IMG/VR virus record: IMGVR_UViG_3300044712_002681
Location: 1-64,000 of that record
Origin: a virus
Direction: 5' to 3' (one strand)
DNA: 64,000 bases
This document shows, in pieces, positions 56,382 to 64,000 of the stretch. Each line of letters begins with the position of its first letter. Positions within the stretch are counted from its first letter, which is position 1. Below the pieces are notes generated by a model that saw nothing but the letters and a program-made list of their open reading frames with translations, had not been told where the DNA came from and did no database searches. A program made the position numbers and the translations under genes.

Positions 56382-59300
56382 AGTTCATTTGTAGAAATTT
56401 GTGAAATATATGTATTATTTAATGTATTAACTTTAACAATAGTTTCTACCGAAGTATTTAATGCTGTACTATCTACAACAATATTACTATGTATTCTATC
56501 ACTAGATACATAATCTGTTGTTTGATAATATTTCATATTGGTTAAATCAAAATTATGATTGACTAACCAATGATTTCTTGGTTCATCATAATAAAATAAT
56601 TTATTATTAACATATCCTAAACCATTACCATCATTATCATATGTTGTAGTTTCTATGTATATATATGGATCAATATATTTATCAATATTAAAACTGAATG
56701 GTTTCAAATCATTTTTATTAATTTTAAAATATTGAACAGGAACTAATATATCTGTTGGATTATAGATTGTACTACCTGATAGATAATATGTCTTTATTTT
56801 GGCTGAAAAGCTAATTGGTGTGGCATTATTATCAATTGTTGTTCCAGTTATTCCTGATAAAGTATAAAAATTAATTGTTATAAGATAATCTGATCCAAAA
56901 TTTAATGTTGCGGTATAATCAAAATTAACCACTGTTGAATTTCTTTCAACAACTGACATTTTAGTTTGATTACTTTCATCATAATCTTGATATAATGTTT
57001 GATTTGTATCGGAAACACCTGTAATATCTAATAAGTTAGCTGAAATTGGAATAATATTTTTTCTTAACCATTTTTTTAATTTGGTTAATTTATATTGAAC
57101 ATCATCTAATGAATAAATTAAAACATTATTACCATCTTCATCAGTTATTCTATATGATAAATTAAATAAATTTGTTTTTTTCCAAGTATTTTGTTGTTGA
57201 TATTTACCAGCAATAAAATCCATTTCATTCCAACCTTCTACACTATTATCGAAAATGTCAGGAATTAATACTTTATGTAATTTTCCATATAAATAAGATG
57301 ATTTATCAATATTTTTGTAATATTCATATAATTGTAAATCATTGTATCCAAAATAATTAATTGCATTAATTAATGATTTATATGAACCAATATAATCATA
57401 TATATCTCTACATATTAATAACATTTCTTTTCTTTTTTGATTAAATATTGTATAATCTATTGCATTATCATTTATATCTGATTCATATAAAATTTCATAA
57501 ACATCTTCTTCTGATTGAACACCTAAATTATTGAGATTAACTTTATAACGAATATCTTCAATTTCAGTTTGACCATAAACAGGACAAGATAATATTTCTT
57601 TTGGTTGAACTTCTATTTTAAATTTAAATGTAGTACCTGTTGATGTGAAATATGTAAATCCTGATGAATTGTAAGTTGTTCCACTATCATATAAATTAAA
57701 TTCGTTATTATTAACATATTCAGAATCAATTATAATTTTATTTCTCGAAACATCTTTTATTTTATATGTATAAACATTTTCAAATATTCGTTGTTTCATT
57801 TTACTTTGGTCAGTAAAATAAAACTTCACCAATTGATCTTTTTCAAATCCATATGATATAAAACTAAAATCAATGGGTGCTTTATATTCTAATATTGAAT
57901 CATTAAATATAAAGTTTGATGTAGCATATGATGAACCCGAATTTGTAAATCCACTATAAGAAAAATAATCGCTATTATTTTCGTGTTTTTCAATTTTTTC
58001 AATTTTTAAAATTCTACTATTTACACCTTCTTCTGTTGCATTATAACCCATAAATATTTCTAATGGTTCTGGTATCCAATTATAACTTGTTGATGAATCC
58101 AATTGTTCTAATTTAAATGTTAATCCTGTAAAAATTGTTTGTTGATATTTTGGATTTGATATTCTTGTTAAATCTTTATTTGGTAAATCATTAAGAAATA
58201 CAACATTTTCGGTTGAATCAATTAATGGTTTTTGTCCAATATATTTATATGCATCATTATTGTTATAAGGTACTAATTGATCACCTGTAATATCATATAA
58301 AAATATAGAATTATCTATAATATTATCATACGATACTTTCCAATATGCATGAAAATAAATATCACGATTATATTTTCCTCTAGGTTTTCTAATAAATTCA
58401 CGAGTTTTACAATGAATATTAACATTATCTTCTGATAAGAATATCCCTTGATATGATAAAGAAATTGTATCTTCTGTTAAACCAATAATATTATATTCTT
58501 TATTATTTTCATTATAAGTCGAGCCTGATACCTTTAAAATCATACCTGTAGCTAATCCAATATCAAATAAGTTTACTATTGTTTTAATTTCATTACCTGA
58601 AAATAATAATGCCCTATTTCTATTATTTTGAAGAATATTATAAGATGATAAAATATTAACCAATACTTCTAATTCCCAAATATCTATATCGGTATTTATT
58701 GTTAATGTGTAGCCAGAATATGCTATATTATAACCACTATTTACAATAAACCCATTACTATATAATATTGTTCCATATTTATTTATAAATGAATTTATGG
58801 TTGTTTGTGTATTACCTGAAAAATTTGTAAAATATTCTATACCATTTAAAGTTAATCTAAATCCAAATCTATCTGTATCATTATTTAGTTCGAATAATAT
58901 TTCAGATTCAATTTGATTTTTATATAGACCACTATCTGATTTATTAGTTTTTTCATCATATATTTTTTCATTAGTTATAATATCGTATTTATTTGATGAT
59001 AATGATAAATCATTAGATATTTGTATTCCATTTGTATAACCAGAAACATTAAAATATGGATGTTTAGCACCATATAAACTTTCAATTGTTAAATAGTGAT
59101 CATTATTTTTTAATGAATAATAAATATCTATTCCATATTCAGATAATATTGATTTATATTTAGTAATAAAATTATTTATTGTATTTTGAATAACGTCAGT
59201 TGTGCTACCACTAGAATAAATTTGAGAAAAATTTAAAAAATTTGTGGTCAAAAAACAATATGAATTATTATATGATGTATTATTAAATTCTGTAATATTA

Positions 59301-60574
59301 CCACTAGGTGTAGAATATGCACTTCTTATTTGGTGTGGTTGTAATTTTTGATATATATTATATGTTAATCCTGTTTCATCAAAAATAAATCCTGGTGTAA
59401 ATATTATAGTTGTATTTGTACTACTATTGTATGATACATTACTAATACTCAATTCCCTGTTATTCATTAAATATGTGTAACCCGTAGAAGTTCCACTTAA
59501 TAATATTACATCACCTGTATTAAGATTAGTATATCCAGTAAATTGAATAGTGTTCCATTGATTTGTTTGATTTAATGTATTTGTATAATTATTTGTTTGT
59601 TGATAATATTGCTTAAATAACAATTTTTTAGTTGTTATAAATTTTTCATCTATTAATTCATCAACAATAAAAGTATAACCACTAAATAATTTATTACCAT
59701 TACCATCTTCAAATTGTATTTCTTTTTTTGATAAATCTGAACCTGTTGATGTATAAATAATATCTGGTGCTAAATTACTAATATTTTTGTTAAATGTTAA
59801 AATATTTCCATTTAAAGTAATTTCACCTTGATAAATTTTAGGTCTTTCTGTAAAAAGTTCAATCTTTAAATTAAAAATATTATCCTTTACACCATTTAAT
59901 TTTAATTCATTAATATATGATAATGTTAATCCGCTTTGCTTCACACTAACAATTGCATCATTATAATCCGAATTTAATATTGAAAATTTTTTATTTTCAT
60001 AAAGATTACTAAAAAAAGTATCACTCGATAAATTTCTATTATAATCGTTTATTGATATTACGTTTAATGAACTTGTATAACCAGATGGAATATATGAAAA
60101 ATTAAAAATATCATTTGCTGTATTAGTAACAATTAAGAATGCATGTTTTTTTACAGATAATACTGTAAAATATTGGTCATCACTAAAATCACTTGATCCT
60201 GTCACACCTGACAAAGATACTATTGTTCCAACTGGAAATTTTTTATGAAAGTCTGTACCATATATCCATTTGGAATAAAAATTATTTGATTCATTTACTT
60301 TTTGAATATTTGTAATCAATTCATTTTGAAAATTAGTTTCACCTTTAATAGTTAATCCACTATTATTATTATAATTTATATTAATTAAGTCAGCAGTACT
60401 TATAAAATCAATAGGTTCTACAGTTTCAAATATATGTAAACTTTGTGTTTTAAATGTTTGATCCGAATTTTCATCAAATAAAATTTTTCCTTCCCAACTT
60501 TCAGTATCTTCATTATATTGAAAATTATGTGGAAATCCTTCTTTAGTAAAGAATATAATGTTTTTATTATTCAC
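56369..60574 (-). CDS. Large tail/baseplate protein, 1401 residues
   Basis: A 1401-residue protein, MNNKNIIFFTKEGFPHNFQY and onwards, rich in Asn, Thr, Tyr and Gly with many beta-strand repeats of the type S-G-x-T/S-G-Y-T. The C-terminal third contains ICRDIYDYIGSYKSLINAIN followed by YFGYNDLQLYEYYKNIDKSS, a helix pattern reminiscent of baseplate and tail-end proteins (gpI-like I-x-x-A-I-x-x-F-G). The end, ISTNELPLH, lies within the TnpB element's right-end hairpin, so its original C-terminus may have been replaced. A TATATATA box precedes the start. Structural role is inferred from size and composition. Confidence 0.65.
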   Translation of the reverse strand: MNNKNIIFFTKEGFPHNFQYNEDTESWEGKILFDENSDQTFKTQSLHIFETVEPIDFISTADLININYNNNSGLTIKGETNFQNELITNIQKVNESNNFYSKWIYGTDFHKKFPVGTIVSLSGVTGSSDFSDDQYFTVLSVKKHAFLIVTNTANDIFNFSYIPSGYTSSLNVISINDYNRNLSSDTFFSNLYENKKFSILNSDYNDAIVSVKQSGLTLSYINELKLNGVKDNIFNLKIELFTERPKIYQGEITLNGNILTFNKNISNLAPDIIYTSTGSDLSKKEIQFEDGNGNKLFSGYTFIVDELIDEKFITTKKLLFKQYYQQTNNYTNTLNQTNQWNTIQFTGYTNLNTGDVILLSGTSTGYTYLMNNRELSISNVSYNSSTNTTIIFTPGFIFDETGLTYNIYQKLQPHQIRSAYSTPSGNITEFNNTSYNNSYCFLTTNFLNFSQIYSSGSTTDVIQNTINNFITKYKSILSEYGIDIYYSLKNNDHYLTIESLYGAKHPYFNVSGYTNGIQISNDLSLSSNKYDIITNEKIYDEKTNKSDSGLYKNQIESEILFELNNDTDRFGFRLTLNGIEYFTNFSGNTQTTINSFINKYGTILYSNGFIVNSGYNIAYSGYTLTINTDIDIWELEVLVNILSSYNILQNNRNRALLFSGNEIKTIVNLFDIGLATGMILKVSGSTYNENNKEYNIIGLTEDTISLSYQGIFLSEDNVNIHCKTREFIRKPRGKYNRDIYFHAYWKVSYDNIIDNSIFLYDITGDQLVPYNNNDAYKYIGQKPLIDSTENVVFLNDLPNKDLTRISNPKYQQTIFTGLTFKLEQLDSSTSYNWIPEPLEIFMGYNATEEGVNSRILKIEKIEKHENNSDYFSYSGFTNSGSSYATSNFIFNDSILEYKAPIDFSFISYGFEKDQLVKFYFTDQSKMKQRIFENVYTYKIKDVSRNKIIIDSEYVNNNEFNLYDSGTTYNSSGFTYFTSTGTTFKFKIEVQPKEILSCPVYGQTEIEDIRYKVNLNNLGVQSEEDVYEILYESDINDNAIDYTIFNQKRKEMLLICRDIYDYIGSYKSLINAINYFGYNDLQLYEYYKNIDKSSYLYGKLHKVLIPDIFDNSVEGWNEMDFIAGKYQQQNTWKKTNLFNLSYRITDEDGNNVLIYSLDDVQYKLTKLKKWLRKNIIPISANLLDITGVSDTNQTLYQDYDESNQTKMSVVERNSTVVNFDYTATLNFGSDYLITINFYTLSGITGTTIDNNATPISFSAKIKTYYLSGSTIYNPTDILVPVQYFKINKNDLKPFSFNIDKYIDPYIYIETTTYDNDGNGLGYVNNKLFYYDEPRNHWLVNHNFDLTNMKYYQTTDYVSSDRIHSNIVVDSTALNTSVETIVKVNTLNNTYISQISTNELPLH

Positions 60575-60590
60575 AGATAATAATTTTTCT

Positions 60591-60602
60591 TCTATATATA
60601 AA
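60591..60602 (-). promoter_or_regulatory. Candidate late promoter box CTATATATAA
   Basis: TCTATATATAAAAA lies about 20 bases upstream of the 1401-residue tail gene start at 60574. Confidence 0.45.
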
Positions 60603-60638
60603 AAATCAAATTCTTATATAAAAAATAATTTTAAATGT

Positions 60639-60648
60639 TAATATATAC
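60639..60648 (+). promoter_or_regulatory. Candidate late promoter box TTAATATATA
   Basis: TTAATATATACAA lies just before the start at 60652, with a second TTATATAAAA at about 60613. It leads a block of plus-strand genes that includes the tagged enzymes. Confidence 0.4.
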
Positions 60649-60651
60649 AAT

Positions 60652-60948
60652 ATGTCAAAAATAAAAAAAGTTGAATATATTGAAGATGGTAAACTATATA
60701 AAACCCAATTTTTATATTGGTGTTTAGGTTGTGGATATGAACATGCATTTTCATTAAAAGAAAATGGTGGTTATCATATATTTAATATGGATTTAGAAAA
60801 TCCTACAGTTTCACCGTCATTATTACAAAATTTTGTGCCAGGTAAATTATGTCATTCATTTATTATAGATGGAAAAATTCAATATTTAAATGATTGTGAT
60901 CATAAATTAGCAGGTCAAATTATTGATATTCCAGAATATCCAATATAA
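60652..60948 (+). CDS. DUF6527-like zinc protein
   Basis: A 98-residue protein with FLYWCLGCGYEHAFSLKENG (C-x-x-C near a His), NPTVSPSLLQNFVPGKLCHS and DCDHKLAGQIIDIPEY. The pattern C-P/L-G-C...N-P-T-x-x-P-S...C-H-S...D-C-x-H-x-L-A-G-Q is what I recall of DUF6527, a small zinc protein frequent in phages of unknown function. It is not tagged. It is the first gene of the plus-strand block that continues with the tagged ART and kinase. Confidence 0.6.
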   Translation: MSKIKKVEYIEDGKLYKTQFLYWCLGCGYEHAFSLKENGGYHIFNMDLENPTVSPSLLQNFVPGKLCHSFIIDGKIQYLNDCDHKLAGQIIDIPEYPI

Positions 60949-60957
60949 AATGATTAT

Positions 60958-61782
60958 ATGATTACACAATTTAAAATTTTTGAATCTGAAAATGAAATAA
61001 CTGTGCCAGATGTTGCTTGGTTATATTTTTTACATTATTGTTATAAAGGTAAAATGAAAGTGGATGTATGGAAAACTGACACAAGAATGGATGGAATTTC
61101 TTGTCAAGAAGCTTTAAGTAAATTTGATTGTGTTAAAATAATAGATGGTAATTTTATATCAACAAAAGACTGCGAAAAAATAATTGACAAGTATTTTGGA
61201 TCTAAAACCTTTGATGAAGCAGTAAAATCACAAAAAAAATTAGAAAAATATGATACACCAACCACTACTTATGTTAACGTATTTGATCGTAAATATCCAA
61301 TAAGTAAAATTGCATATGAATTATTTATTAAATTTAAAAATCCAAATATTGACAAGGCTTTTGATAAAATACGAGAAATGATAATAATTCATTTTAATTC
61401 ACAGCGTTCGTTGAAAAATATTTTAGAAAAAATGTCAAAAATGAGACATATTGATAAATGGAATTATAAAACTGCATATAAAATGTTTGATGGAAATATT
61501 CCAGAAAAAATTATAATTTATAGGGGATTAAAAAATGATTATAATCCAAATTATAATTTAGAATATTCGTGTTGGACTACATCAATAAAGGAAGGTGAAA
61601 GATTTGCAAAATATTTATTTTCTGGTGGACGACAATTTAAGCCAAAATATTCAGATGATCCTACAATGTTAGTTGCGGAAGTAAATCTTGATGATATTGC
61701 AATATTTATTGGTGGGGATGAATCTGAAGTTATAATGAAAGGTGATGTTGAAATTAAAGAAATTATAAAAATAACAATATGA
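60958..61782 (+). CDS. N-tagged Alt-like ADP-ribosyltransferase
   Basis: A 274-residue protein starting MITQFKIFESENE, a clear N-tag. The C-terminal part has the R-S-E active-site triad of arginine-type ARTs: IIIYRGLKNDYN (R189), YSCWTTSIKEGERFAKYLFS (S-T-S-like, 206-209) and IAIFIGGDESEVIMKGDVEI (E-x-E at 255-257). The catalytic pair E-x-E indicates transfer to arginine. T4 Alt is likewise head-packaged, tagged with a short propeptide and injected to modify RNA polymerase. The N-terminal 110 residues are unassigned. It couples to the kinase gene by a four-base overlap. Confidence 0.7.
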   Translation: MITQFKIFESENEITVPDVAWLYFLHYCYKGKMKVDVWKTDTRMDGISCQEALSKFDCVKIIDGNFISTKDCEKIIDKYFGSKTFDEAVKSQKKLEKYDTPTTTYVNVFDRKYPISKIAYELFIKFKNPNIDKAFDKIREMIIIHFNSQRSLKNILEKMSKMRHIDKWNYKTAYKMFDGNIPEKIIIYRGLKNDYNPNYNLEYSCWTTSIKEGERFAKYLFSGGRQFKPKYSDDPTMLVAEVNLDDIAIFIGGDESEVIMKGDVEIKEIIKITI

Positions 61783-62291
61783 AATATTTAAAATATTTTG
61801 AAAATGAATTAATTTATAAAACCCATCGTGGTGAAATATATAAACACGATGATAAAATATTGAAAATTACAAAGGATGTTATTGAATATAATAATGCATT
61901 AATTTTGATTAATAATCCTTCTAAATATTTTATTAAATATTATTCAGCTAAAAAAATATCAGATGATAAATTCGAATTAATAATGGAAAAAATAATACCA
62001 TTAAATGATGATGAATCTGATATGGTTGATTTAATTCAAAATACATTAGGTATTGAAGAATATATGTTAGATGATAATAAAAGATATAATTTTATTAAAG
62101 AATTAAAAAATAATCCCGAATATTATGAAGATTTTTGTTCATTTAATGAAATAATAAATATGATTAATTTATTAAAAAAAATGTATATAGAAGCTAAATA
62201 TAGAAATATTAAATTGTATGATTTAAGAAGTTCAAATATAGGTAAAACTATTGATAATAATATAGTACATTTTGATTTGGGTGCAGGTTAA
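61779..62291 (+). CDS. N-tagged minimal protein-kinase-like protein
   Basis: A 170-residue protein starting MKYLKYFENELIYK. It shows a shortened kinase fold: THRGEIYKHDDKILKITK (N-lobe strands with Lys26/Lys29 as VAIK-like candidates), FELIMEKIIPL (hinge), and NIKLYDLRSSNIGK with D148 and N153 in the HRD-loop spacing, followed by IVHFDLGAG with D166-L167-G168 as the DFG equivalent. The protein ends directly after that motif, so the C-lobe is very short. It may be active as a small kinase or only bind ATP. It overlaps the ART gene by four bases and is followed by another tagged gene. Confidence 0.6.
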   Translation: MKYLKYFENELIYKTHRGEIYKHDDKILKITKDVIEYNNALILINNPSKYFIKYYSAKKISDDKFELIMEKIIPLNDDESDMVDLIQNTLGIEEYMLDDNKRYNFIKELKNNPEYYEDFCSFNEIINMINLLKKMYIEAKYRNIKLYDLRSSNIGKTIDNNIVHFDLGAG

Positions 62292-62305
62292 AAAAAATAA
62301 TAAAA

Positions 62306-63214
62306 ATGAAATATTTAAAATATTTTGAAAGTAAACAACGTGGTAATCTTTATCATATATTCGATTTAAAAAAATGTCATCACATTTTAAAAACAAATAC
62401 AATTGAATCATATAAGTTTACAAATATATCAACAACTAGAAATAAAATGATGAATGGTTATCTTGGTGATTCCCCTATATCAATATTTAAATTAGAATTA
62501 GATGGTGATAAATTAAGCAATAAATATAAAATAAAGCCAATTACGTATCCATCAACAGAAATTGGTATTGGTGGTGAAAGAAGACCTATTCGTTTAGAAG
62601 AATTTGAAGAAGTTATTTTAACTGATCAGATAAAAAATATAAATCAATATGTTAAAAAATTTATAATAATTAAATCACGGGTTGAAAGAATGATAGATTC
62701 CGGGTGGTTTGATAGTGATGGTGGATATTTTGATGATGAAGATTCAAAAAGAATTACATTACCTGAATTTTTAAAGAAAAATATAGCAAAAATAAAAGAA
62801 TTATTTGGTGATATTTATATTCAGGATGACACAAGAATAATTAAAGATGATCAATGGTTAGAAAATATTATAAATCATCCAATTAAGCAAATAAATCATG
62901 GGTATTGTTTATATTGGAGAGGATATAAAAAATCACCAAATTTCAATCGTGGTGTTATTGATGATGTTCAACCATTCGATAAAAGAAATAAAAAAATTGA
63001 TAAATTGGTCATTGGATGGGATTATAATAATCTATATTTAAGTAAAAATAATAAATTTGATAATTTGCCAAAAGCTCGAGATAATTATAATTTGTATTCA
63101 TTTGATTTTGAATACGAACCAGTTGATATTATTAGTGAAACAGTTGATAGTGTTCATATAAAAAAAGGGTATTTGGGTAATATTGATTTGATTATAAAAA
63201 AGAAAATATTTTAA
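62306..63214 (+). CDS. N-tagged ART-like protein, 302 residues
   Basis: Starts MKYLKYFESKQRGNLYHIFD. The first 110 residues after the tag resemble an H-Y-E-type ADP-ribosyltransferase: NLYHIFDLKKCHHILKTNTI (His17), FTNISTTRNKMMNGYLGDSP (S-T-T-R), SIFKLELDGDKLSNKYKIKP and IRLEEFEEVILTDQIKNI (Glu 101-102). The rest (about 120-302) is unassigned, with many aromatic and Asp residues. Together with the two preceding genes it forms a cluster of tagged, enzyme-like proteins. The stop overlaps the decayed gene's start by one base. Confidence 0.5.
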   Translation: MKYLKYFESKQRGNLYHIFDLKKCHHILKTNTIESYKFTNISTTRNKMMNGYLGDSPISIFKLELDGDKLSNKYKIKPITYPSTEIGIGGERRPIRLEEFEEVILTDQIKNINQYVKKFIIIKSRVERMIDSGWFDSDGGYFDDEDSKRITLPEFLKKNIAKIKELFGDIYIQDDTRIIKDDQWLENIINHPIKQINHGYCLYWRGYKKSPNFNRGVIDDVQPFDKRNKKIDKLVIGWDYNNLYLSKNNKFDNLPKARDNYNLYSFDFEYEPVDIISETVDSVHIKKGYLGNIDLIIKKKIF

Positions 63215-63378
63215 TGAACATATGAAATTTTTGATGAATTTATGGTATTACCTACAAAAACAGATTCAACTATAAAAATTAACGTTGGTGATTATGTATT
63301 TGTTAAAAAAAAATTGAAGATTTAAAATTGAAAATAAAAGCATATAAATATTATAATCAATTAAAACTTTTTCAATAA
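63214..63378 (+). pseudogene. Decayed tagged beta-domain gene
   Basis: Reading across frames gives M-N, then TYEIFDEFMVLPTKTDSTIK, INVGDYVFVKKK, then KIEDLKLKIKAYKYYNQLKL. These parts match in order the tag, the G-D-Y-V domain and the C-terminal end (L-x-I-K-I-K-A-K-K-Y-N) of the gene at 54742-55056. At least two frameshifts are needed, one right after the start and one in a run of nine A residues near 63307. This explains the gap between 63214 and 63411. Confidence 0.55.
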
Positions 63379-63410
63379 ATCGGAATATATTAAATAAAAA
63401 ATATATTACG

Positions 63411-63677
63411 GTGGAAATTAATCTTAAAGATAATATTTATTTTAAAACATATGAAAATAAACTTAAATTAAGTGAAGAAATTGTTGAATTTATATTGTCG
63501 GATAAAATAGATAAAGTTTTATTTAAAGGTGATCCTAATATCATAAATTATAAATTAATAAAAAAAATACTTCCACTTACAGAATTAAACAACACTCCTG
63601 AATTAGTTAGAAAAAAATATCAAAATATTTTAGAATTGTGTGATAATTCACAATATTGTATAATTTATAGAAAATAA
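63411..63677 (+). CDS. Small hypothetical protein, 88 residues (GTG start)
   Basis: Begins with GTG and reads (V/M)EINLKDNIYFKTYENKLKL, then SEEIVEFILSDKIDKVLFKG and KKILPLTELNNTPELVRKKY. It is helical with no signature. It lies before another helical gene with which it shares close spacing. Function is unknown. Confidence 0.55.
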   Translation: MEINLKDNIYFKTYENKLKLSEEIVEFILSDKIDKVLFKGDPNIINYKLIKKILPLTELNNTPELVRKKYQNILELCDNSQYCIIYRK

Positions 63678-63678
63678 C

Positions 63679-64000
63679 ATGATAAATATTAGAAATAATC
63701 AAACATTTGAAAAAACAATTGATATTGATATCAATGAAAATGTTACTATAACATTGAGAGATGACGAATATAATGATCTTATTGAAAAACTTGAATTATC
63801 AATGTTAGAAAAAATAAAATATTTAGATTTATATTTTAATAAAATAGAAAAAAAAGAAATAGAATGTCATAATTTTATAAAAGATATTTTTAATATTTTT
63901 TATGATTCATATGATAGAGATAGTGAAATTGTTTTTAAAAAAACATTATCTGAAATTAATGAAGATGAATTATTTAATGTATTAAAAAAGTATAAAAAAT
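63679..64000 (+). CDS. Partial gene at the window edge
   Basis: ATG at 63679, open to the last base (107 codons): MINIRNNQTFEKTIDIDINE, NVTITLRDDEYNDLIEKLEL, then helices with many Lys, Glu and Phe. It begins one base after the preceding stop and is cut by the window end. No domain is recognised from the visible part. Confidence 0.6.
   Translation, partial: MINIRNNQTFEKTIDIDINENVTITLRDDEYNDLIEKLELSMLEKIKYLDLYFNKIEKKEIECHNFIKDIFNIFYDSYDRDSEIVFKKTLSEINEDELFNVLKKYKK

Overview
The window is about 64 kb of very AT-rich DNA (my impression is roughly a quarter G+C). It most likely comes from a large tailed phage, a T4-like or jumbo myovirus, that infects a Bacteroidetes host. The phage reading rests on these genes: a gp62-like clamp-loader subunit, an SbcD-SbcC (T4 gp47-gp46) protein, thymidine kinase, a RuvC-like resolvase, several tail or baseplate proteins, and many small overlapping genes. 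The host reading rests on two things. Promoters match the Bacteroidetes TAnnTTTG box, nearly always upstream of enzyme genes. One gene also encodes a type IX secretion (T9SS) C-terminal sorting domain, known only from Bacteroidetes.

The most striking pattern is a short N-terminal tag, roughly M-K-x-L-K-x-F-E (or M-I-x-x-F-x-x-F-E, or M-K-T-F-x-E-F-I-x-E), on more than twenty otherwise unrelated proteins. I call it the N-tag. It resembles the capsid-targeting propeptide of T4 internal proteins and Alt, which the prohead protease removes after a glutamate. Nine of these proteins also end in the same tail, (K/N/E)-K-Y-N-(I/L/V)-(I/L), here called the C-tag. Tagged proteins include an Alt-like ADP-ribosyltransferase (ART), a second ART-like protein, a minimal protein kinase, a GNAT-like acetyltransferase, an ankyrin protein and an HNH nuclease. 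I infer a large cargo of proteins packaged in the head and injected with the DNA. Many tagged and structural genes sit behind a TTATATATAA or TTAATATATA box, a candidate late promoter distinct from TAnnTTTG.

Layout. 0-4.8 kb: membrane protein, tagged proteins, tagged HNH nuclease. 4.8-8.7 kb: S4-like protein, phosphoesterase, YkuK-like and 2H enzymes, with two candidate structured RNAs. 8.7-13.4 kb: tagged proteins, tRNA nucleotidyltransferase, endonuclease. 13.4-16.3 kb: an operon of cupin, thymidine kinase, hybrid histidine kinase and gp62. 16.4-19.7 kb: small tagged genes and a ribbon-helix-helix gene. 19.7-25 kb: radical SAM enzyme, NusG, an ART fused to a tagged domain, S1 protein. 25-30 kb: tail/baseplate genes interleaved with tagged ankyrin and GNAT proteins. 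30-34 kb: DUF1599 protein and a ClpC/ClpS pair. 34-36.7 kb: two lipoproteins and an adhesin that share a domain. 36.7-41 kb: nicotinate phosphoribosyltransferase, ParB-like protein and nicotinamidase. 41-44 kb: a GC-richer T9SS surface protein behind a ribbon-helix-helix gene. 44-52 kb: endonucleases, the SbcD-SbcC fusion, RuvC-like resolvase. 52-55 kb: a run of small genes. 55-60.6 kb: IS605-type TnpB abutting a 1401-residue tail protein. 60.6-64 kb: tagged ART, kinase and ART-like genes, a decayed tagged gene, and a gene cut by the window edge.

How the genes fit together: the ARTs would consume NAD+ and release nicotinamide, while the nicotinamidase and nicotinate phosphoribosyltransferase could recycle it. 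NusG, the S1 protein, the histidine kinase and ClpS/ClpC point to extensive takeover of host transcription, translation, signalling and proteolysis. All functions are inferred from sequence by eye. No database search was run.
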